Shown here: in pieces, positions 39,534 through 40,041 of the stretch | Position numbering within the stretch: the stretch's first letter is position 1 | Layout: every line of letters begins with the position of its first letter | Assembly: GCA_003670425.1 (NCBI GenBank) | Contig: QWRL01000002.1 | Coordinates: 4,955-44,995, forward strand | DNA length: 40,041 nt | Reading direction: 5' to 3' | Origin: Chloroflexota bacterium | Lineage (GTDB): Bacteria > Chloroflexota > Anaerolineae > Anaerolineales > UBA11657 | Notes under the pieces: generated by a model | Databases searched by the model: none | What the model saw: only the letters and a program-made list of their open reading frames with translations | Told to the model about the DNA's origin: nothing | Translations under genes and position numbers: made by a program

Positions 39534-39550
39534 GCGCTGCCAAACAGCGC
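39534..39550 (+). other. short hairpin after the lysine operon
   Basis: GCGCTG / CAGCGC with a 5-base loop, 10 bases after the dehydrogenase stop. No T-run follows, so termination here is uncertain. The rest of the gap (39551-39670) shows nothing recognisable. Confidence 0.3.
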
Positions 39551-39670
39551 GGCGTGCTTTGTGCGGCTCGCAGCAATCCGCAGCTGGGCGGAATCCAGTG
39601 AACGATCTTAGAATACCTTGCGGCTGGTATTTTCACACGCAGGATTGGTGCCTGGCACTAAGGCAGATTT

Positions 39671-40041
39671 ATGAGTACAACAATTTCCATTGCAACAGAA
39701 GTTACAGACGAACTCGTGCAGGCCTTTGCCCAACTTGTTCCGCAACTGTCTGCGGCGAACCCACCACCCACGCGTGAGCAACTACAGACAATTGTTTCTT
39801 CCGAAGCAAGCACTATTTTTATTGCCTGGGTCGATGGCAACATTGTTGGTTCGCTCACGCTCGCCGTGTTTTCGATCCCTACCGCAACCCGGGCGTGGGT
39901 GGAAGATGTTGTGGTTGCCGAATCTGCGCGTCGGCGTGGCGTGGGCGCAGCGCTGAATGCCGCGGCTATTGCTGAGGCGCGGCGCCGCGGGGCACTTACG
40001 GTGGAGGTTAAGTCGCCCCCCGCCCGCCGCCCCGGCCAACG
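39671..40041 (+). CDS. GNAT-family N-acetyltransferase (3' partial)
   Basis: At least 123 residues, cut off by the window end. From ATG 39671 the protein reads as a small GNAT domain: FIAWVDGNIVGSLTL (beta strands 2-3), WVEDVVVAESARRRGVGAAL with the RRRGVG acetyl-CoA pyrophosphate loop, and IAEARRRGA, then the start of the strand that usually ends in the P-x-R motif. The N-terminal 60 residues are more AT-rich in codon use than the neighbours. The acceptor is unknown. It follows the lysine operon by 146 bp, so it may be independent. Confidence 0.8.
   Translation, partial: MSTTISIATEVTDELVQAFAQLVPQLSAANPPPTREQLQTIVSSEASTIFIAWVDGNIVGSLTLAVFSIPTATRAWVEDVVVAESARRRGVGAALNAAAIAEARRRGALTVEVKSPPARRPGQ

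Noticed and set aside
1..40041. CRISPR arrays, tRNA or rRNA genes, insertion sequences, prophage genes
   Set aside because: No regularly spaced direct repeats, cloverleaf-like sequences, transposase/integrase motifs or phage proteins were seen on either strand.

Overview
The window is GC-rich bacterial chromosome, almost fully coding, with genes on both strands in short operons. No rRNA, tRNA, CRISPR array, insertion sequence or prophage was seen. The gene content suggests a member of the Chloroflexota (Anaerolineae-like): a single-protein Elp3 like that of Dehalococcoides, a RodZ-like HTH/DUF4115 protein, an ATGA-coupled small helical protein with an M20 peptidase, a T-box leader on pheST, and lysine synthesis through alpha-aminoadipate. 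Several genes have a -10 box only 6-8 bases before the start codon, which implies leaderless mRNAs. The phylum is an inference from content, not from a marker gene tree.

Layout. 1-3.8 kb: the tail of a membrane protein, then a leftward operon of a small helical protein, an M20 peptidase and a LysM/M23 cell-wall hydrolase. 4-5.4 kb: a TPR-like membrane protein, a pentapeptide-repeat membrane protein and a possible 33-residue membrane peptide. 5.4-7.3 kb (minus): serC and a SAM methyltransferase. 7.5-10.6 kb: a LmbE/PIG-L deacetylase and a CHASE2 adenylate cyclase. 10.7-14.6 kb: a phenylalanine T-box leader followed by pheS and pheT. 14.6-17.8 kb (minus): a two-frame metal chelatase gene (ChlI-like ATPase, then ChlD-like vWA part joined through an A9 slippery run) and a class V aminotransferase. 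17.9-27.1 kb: an S1-domain protein, clpC, radA, a RodZ-like protein, a class I aminotransferase and a thiolase. 27.1-31.6 kb: a YbbN/CnoX-type thioredoxin (minus), a DUF711 protein, then Elp3 (minus) divergent from a Trm9/ALKBH8-like methyltransferase. 31.9-34.8 kb: a creatininase-family amidohydrolase (minus) divergent from a GH127 glycosidase. 34.9-39.5 kb: a leader peptide and attenuator followed by homocitrate synthase, both homoaconitase subunits and homoisocitrate dehydrogenase. The window ends inside a GNAT acetyltransferase.

Most notable points. (1) Elp3 and a Trm9-like methyltransferase share one bidirectional, apparently leaderless promoter. Together they could make the eukaryote-type wobble base mcm5U in a bacterium. 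(2) The lysine genes sit behind a leader ORF with three Lys codons in seven, placed correctly to switch between an antiterminator and a terminator. (3) The chelatase gene has an in-phase A AAA AAA heptamer just before its zero-frame stop, and conserved ChlD sequence follows in the -1 frame with no start codon of its own.
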